DNA from: JBBQNR01 sp963774075 | GTDB lineage: Bacteria > Actinomycetota > Thermoleophilia > Solirubrobacterales > JBBDJG01 | Assembly (NCBI GenBank): GCA_963774075.1 | Contig: CAVZDP010000009.1 | Span: 124,001-188,000 of the forward strand | Length of the DNA stretch: 64,000 nt | Direction of reading: 5' to 3' | Shown: positions 61,759-64,000 of the stretch, one piece after another | Layout: each line of letters begins with the position of its first letter | Numbering within the stretch: position 1 is the stretch's first letter | Translations under genes and position numbers: made by a program | The notes under the pieces: model-generated | The model's database searches: none | Seen by the model: only the letters and a program-made list of their open reading frames with translations | What the model was told of the DNA's origin: nothing

Positions 61759-64000
61759 ATGACGAAGCGACTAAAACTCCTTTCAAGCCTCGTCCTCGCG
61801 ACCGGCCTCTTGGCCGTGCTCGCGCCCTCACAGGCCGCAGCACACCCCGATCCCGACTGCACCGCCCTCGGCGGCGTGATCACGCTCGCCGACGAGTGCG
61901 AGGTTCAGTCGAGCCAGACGGCCAAGGCCGGCACCTACAACATCTTCCACACGCTGATCATCAAGGCCGGCGTCCAGATCGACGCCACCACGCCCGGCAC
62001 GGGCGGCATCACGATCAACATCAGTGGCGCCGGCAACGACCTGGTGATGGAGTCGGGCAGCGCGATCGAGGCAAACGACCCCTCGAGCCCCCCTAACGAC
62101 AGCGCCCGCCCGATCACGATCACGGTTCCCGACGACATGACGATGATGGCCGGCAGCACGCTGGCGGAGAACAACTCTCAGGGCGGCTCGGGCGCCGACA
62201 TCAGCCTGACGATCGGCGACGACTTCACGATGCAGTCGGGCTCGGAGATCTCGAGCTCGCGCAATGCCGGCACCACGACCGGCTCCGGCGGCGACATCGC
62301 GATCGACGTCGGCGGCGACATGCTGATGGAGGCCAACACCATCATCCACGCCGATGGCCAGAACCCGGCCGCAGGCGACGTCACGATCAACGTCGACGGC
62401 GACATGACGATGAAGGGCACCGCCGGCCCGCTCGCCGGGGCCATCATCTCCGCCACGGGCAGCTTCGGCGACACCGCCGGCGACATCACGATCCACGTCG
62501 GCAACTTCCCCAACATCCCGCCCACGGGCGTCTTCACTCAGGAGACCGGCGCGGTCGTGACCGCGAGCTCGGGTGGGCCGGCTGGCGAGATCATCATCAC
62601 CGCCGGCCGGGAGATGTCGGTCGACGGCTCCGTGCTCTCGGAGTCCGGTCAATCGGGCACCGGAGCCATCCAGCCGCCCGGCGGCGGCCCGATCACGCTC
62701 CAGGCGGGCTGCGGGCTCACCGTCTCCGACACCGGCCTCGTCTCCTCCAGGGGACAGGATCCGGGCGCCGACCTCGTCCACCTCGAGGCCTGCGAGGTCT
62801 TGATCCAGGGCGTCGTTCGCTCCTTCGCACCTGGCGCGGGACACGTGATCCCGACCGGCGGCAACCGCTGCAACGACGACACCACCGCCCACCCCACCAA
62901 CGGCGCCGCGGGCTTCACGGGCTGCGTTGAGATCTGGGCCAAGAACGTCACGATCGACAACACCGGCACCCACAACGGCGAGGTCCACACCGACGGCATC
63001 CGCAACCCGATGCGGGGCTGGGTCGACGTCTTCGCCCAGAAGGACGTCTCGATCCTGGGCGACCCGACCACGCCCTACCCGACCACCTTCGACGCCAACG
63101 CCTTCGTCTACACCCCGCCCTACGCGGTGCACGCCAACGCCTGCCCGGCAAGCGACGGCCAGGCGCCCTGCTCGAACTCCTTCGGCGGCCTGATCACGGT
63201 CAAGTCGCTCGATGGCAAGGTCGCAGCCTCCGGGCGCGCCCTGCAGGCGACCGCCACCGCGCTCGGCGCAGACGGCGGTGACATCGTCGTCGAGGCGGGC
63301 GGAGCGGCTCCGGCGGGCGAGGTCGACCTCGACAGCGCGAGCCTGCAGGCGACCGGGCCCTCGGGCTCCAACACCGCCGGCGGCTCGGTCAGCGTTCGCT
63401 CCTGGGAGGACGACGTGCTCGGCGTCCCGCCGGGCGAGATCAAGGTCGCCGGCGACGGTCTCACCGATCCCGGCACGATCACCCTCACCGCCTGCATGGA
63501 CGTCAACTACACAGGCTCCACCGATCGCACCCCGACCGTCAACGAGGGTGCACCCTTCTGCGGCACTGGGCCGACGATTCCGGCCAGCGTGCTCTCCAAC
63601 TTTGCGCTCCGCGCAGCGCTCTGGGACGCCTGCGACCCCCAGGAGGGAGTGAAGAAGGGCCAGAAGTTCAACGACCTCGACGGTGACGGCGTCAAGGACG
63701 CTGGCGAGCCGGGCCTACCGAACTGGACCATCCACATCTTCGGCACCACCAACGACAACGTGGTCGTCCACGAGGACATCCTCACCGACGCCAACGGCAA
63801 CTACGAGATCACCCTTCCCCCCGGCACCTACACCGCCTGCGAGGAGCTTCAGACGGGCTGGGTGCAGACCTTCCCGAACCCCGGAAGCGACGGCAACGCC
63901 TGCGAGGGCCACAACCACCTCGGCAGCCCCGGCGCTGCCGGCTACACGTTCACGATCGTCGGTGGAGATACCCACGAGGGGAACGACTTTGGGAACAGGA
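61759..64000 (+). CDS. Secreted beta-helix protein (copy 2, 3' end outside window)
   Basis: Starts at ATG 61759, 27 bp after the stop of copy 1, with GGGGGGAA upstream. It is open to the window edge (747 codons). The signal peptide differs from copy 1 by one residue (LKLLSS against LKLFSS). The protein is then identical to copy 1 up to DFGNR, where the DNA diverges in the last four bases of the window. The C-terminal part cannot be seen and may be different from copy 1. Confidence 0.88.
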   Translation, partial: MTKRLKLLSSLVLATGLLAVLAPSQAAAHPDPDCTALGGVITLADECEVQSSQTAKAGTYNIFHTLIIKAGVQIDATTPGTGGITINISGAGNDLVMESGSAIEANDPSSPPNDSARPITITVPDDMTMMAGSTLAENNSQGGSGADISLTIGDDFTMQSGSEISSSRNAGTTTGSGGDIAIDVGGDMLMEANTIIHADGQNPAAGDVTINVDGDMTMKGTAGPLAGAIISATGSFGDTAGDITIHVGNFPNIPPTGVFTQETGAVVTASSGGPAGEIIITAGREMSVDGSVLSESGQSGTGAIQPPGGGPITLQAGCGLTVSDTGLVSSRGQDPGADLVHLEACEVLIQGVVRSFAPGAGHVIPTGGNRCNDDTTAHPTNGAAGFTGCVEIWAKNVTIDNTGTHNGEVHTDGIRNPMRGWVDVFAQKDVSILGDPTTPYPTTFDANAFVYTPPYAVHANACPASDGQAPCSNSFGGLITVKSLDGKVAASGRALQATATALGADGGDIVVEAGGAAPAGEVDLDSASLQATGPSGSNTAGGSVSVRSWEDDVLGVPPGEIKVAGDGLTDPGTITLTACMDVNYTGSTDRTPTVNEGAPFCGTGPTIPASVLSNFALRAALWDACDPQEGVKKGQKFNDLDGDGVKDAGEPGLPNWTIHIFGTTNDNVVVHEDILTDANGNYEITLPPGTYTACEELQTGWVQTFPNPGSDGNACEGHNHLGSPGAAGYTFTIVGGDTHEGNDFGNR
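61789..63996 (+). repeat. 2208-bp duplicated block, copy 2
   Basis: Counterpart of 58429-60636. The sharp loss of identity at 63997 inside a conserved Arg codon (AGG against CGC) marks the end of homogenisation rather than the end of homology. Confidence 0.88.

Noticed and set aside
1..64000. Sortase substrates (LPXTG) among the giant surface proteins
   Set aside because: No LPXTG-type motif plus hydrophobic tail was seen at any visible C-terminus, and no sortase gene is in the window.

Overview
The window is a GC-rich, gene-dense stretch of bacterial chromosome. Gene style points to a soil-type actinobacterium, most likely class Thermoleophilia (Solirubrobacterales-like). The signs are high GC, frequent GTG starts, strong GGAGG ribosome sites, very long secreted repeat proteins (Ig-like, DUF11, CSLREA/beta-helix, RTX), a Vgb-like propeller with a basic PASTA-like tail, and MmpL-free RND/ABC efflux loci. 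This placement is an inference from protein style, not a database match. No tRNA, rRNA, insertion sequence, prophage or CRISPR array was seen.

Layout. (1) 1-8935: two tandem paralogous surface proteins built from ~100-residue Ig-like repeats. The first is cut by the window start; the second carries an FG-GAP/VCBS head and 18 Ig repeats. (2) 8937-13085: two OmpR-type response regulator/histidine kinase pairs placed tail to tail with a 4-bp overlap. (3) 13232-14455: a secreted Vgb-like seven-blade propeller. (4) 14570-19608 (minus): a MacAB-like export operon (adaptor with peptidoglycan-binding domain, ATPase, FtsX-type permease) plus a lipoprotein. (5) 19609-27123: a regulated promoter region and an RND / miniature adaptor lipoprotein / RND operon. 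(6) 27254-29211: a secreted protein of unknown function and a tandem universal stress protein. (7) 29440-38083: one giant secreted gene (CSLREA, beta-helix, nine DUF11, RTX) split by a single-base frameshift near 33004. (8) 38195-43756 (minus): cydA, cydB, an 84-residue membrane protein, a VOC protein, a crotonase, a DUF4395-thioredoxin fusion and a lipoprotein-type intradiol dioxygenase. (9) 44028-45062: an RTX-repeat secreted protein. (10) 45120-50190 (minus): an HtrA protease, VWA, MoxR, DUF58, VWA operon. (11) 50405-52003 (minus): an acyl-CoA synthetase. (12) 52488-64000: a secreted protein with seven identical 321-bp repeats, then two nearly identical tandem secreted proteins; the last runs off the window.

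About 40% of the window codes for extracellular repeat proteins. The rest is mostly envelope biology: sensing (two TCS), export (MacAB-like, RND), envelope quality control (HtrA, MoxR/VWA), thiol chemistry (DUF4395-Trx) and respiration (cytochrome bd). The secreted repeats carry conserved cysteine pairs, so extracytoplasmic disulfide formation is probably important here.

The most notable signals are: a 16-bp palindrome placed upstream of two different giant secreted-protein genes; a tandem operator next to the RND promoter; the single-base frameshift; the 7 x 321-bp array; and the 2.2-kb identical tandem duplication. All functional statements come from reading motifs by eye; no database search was run.
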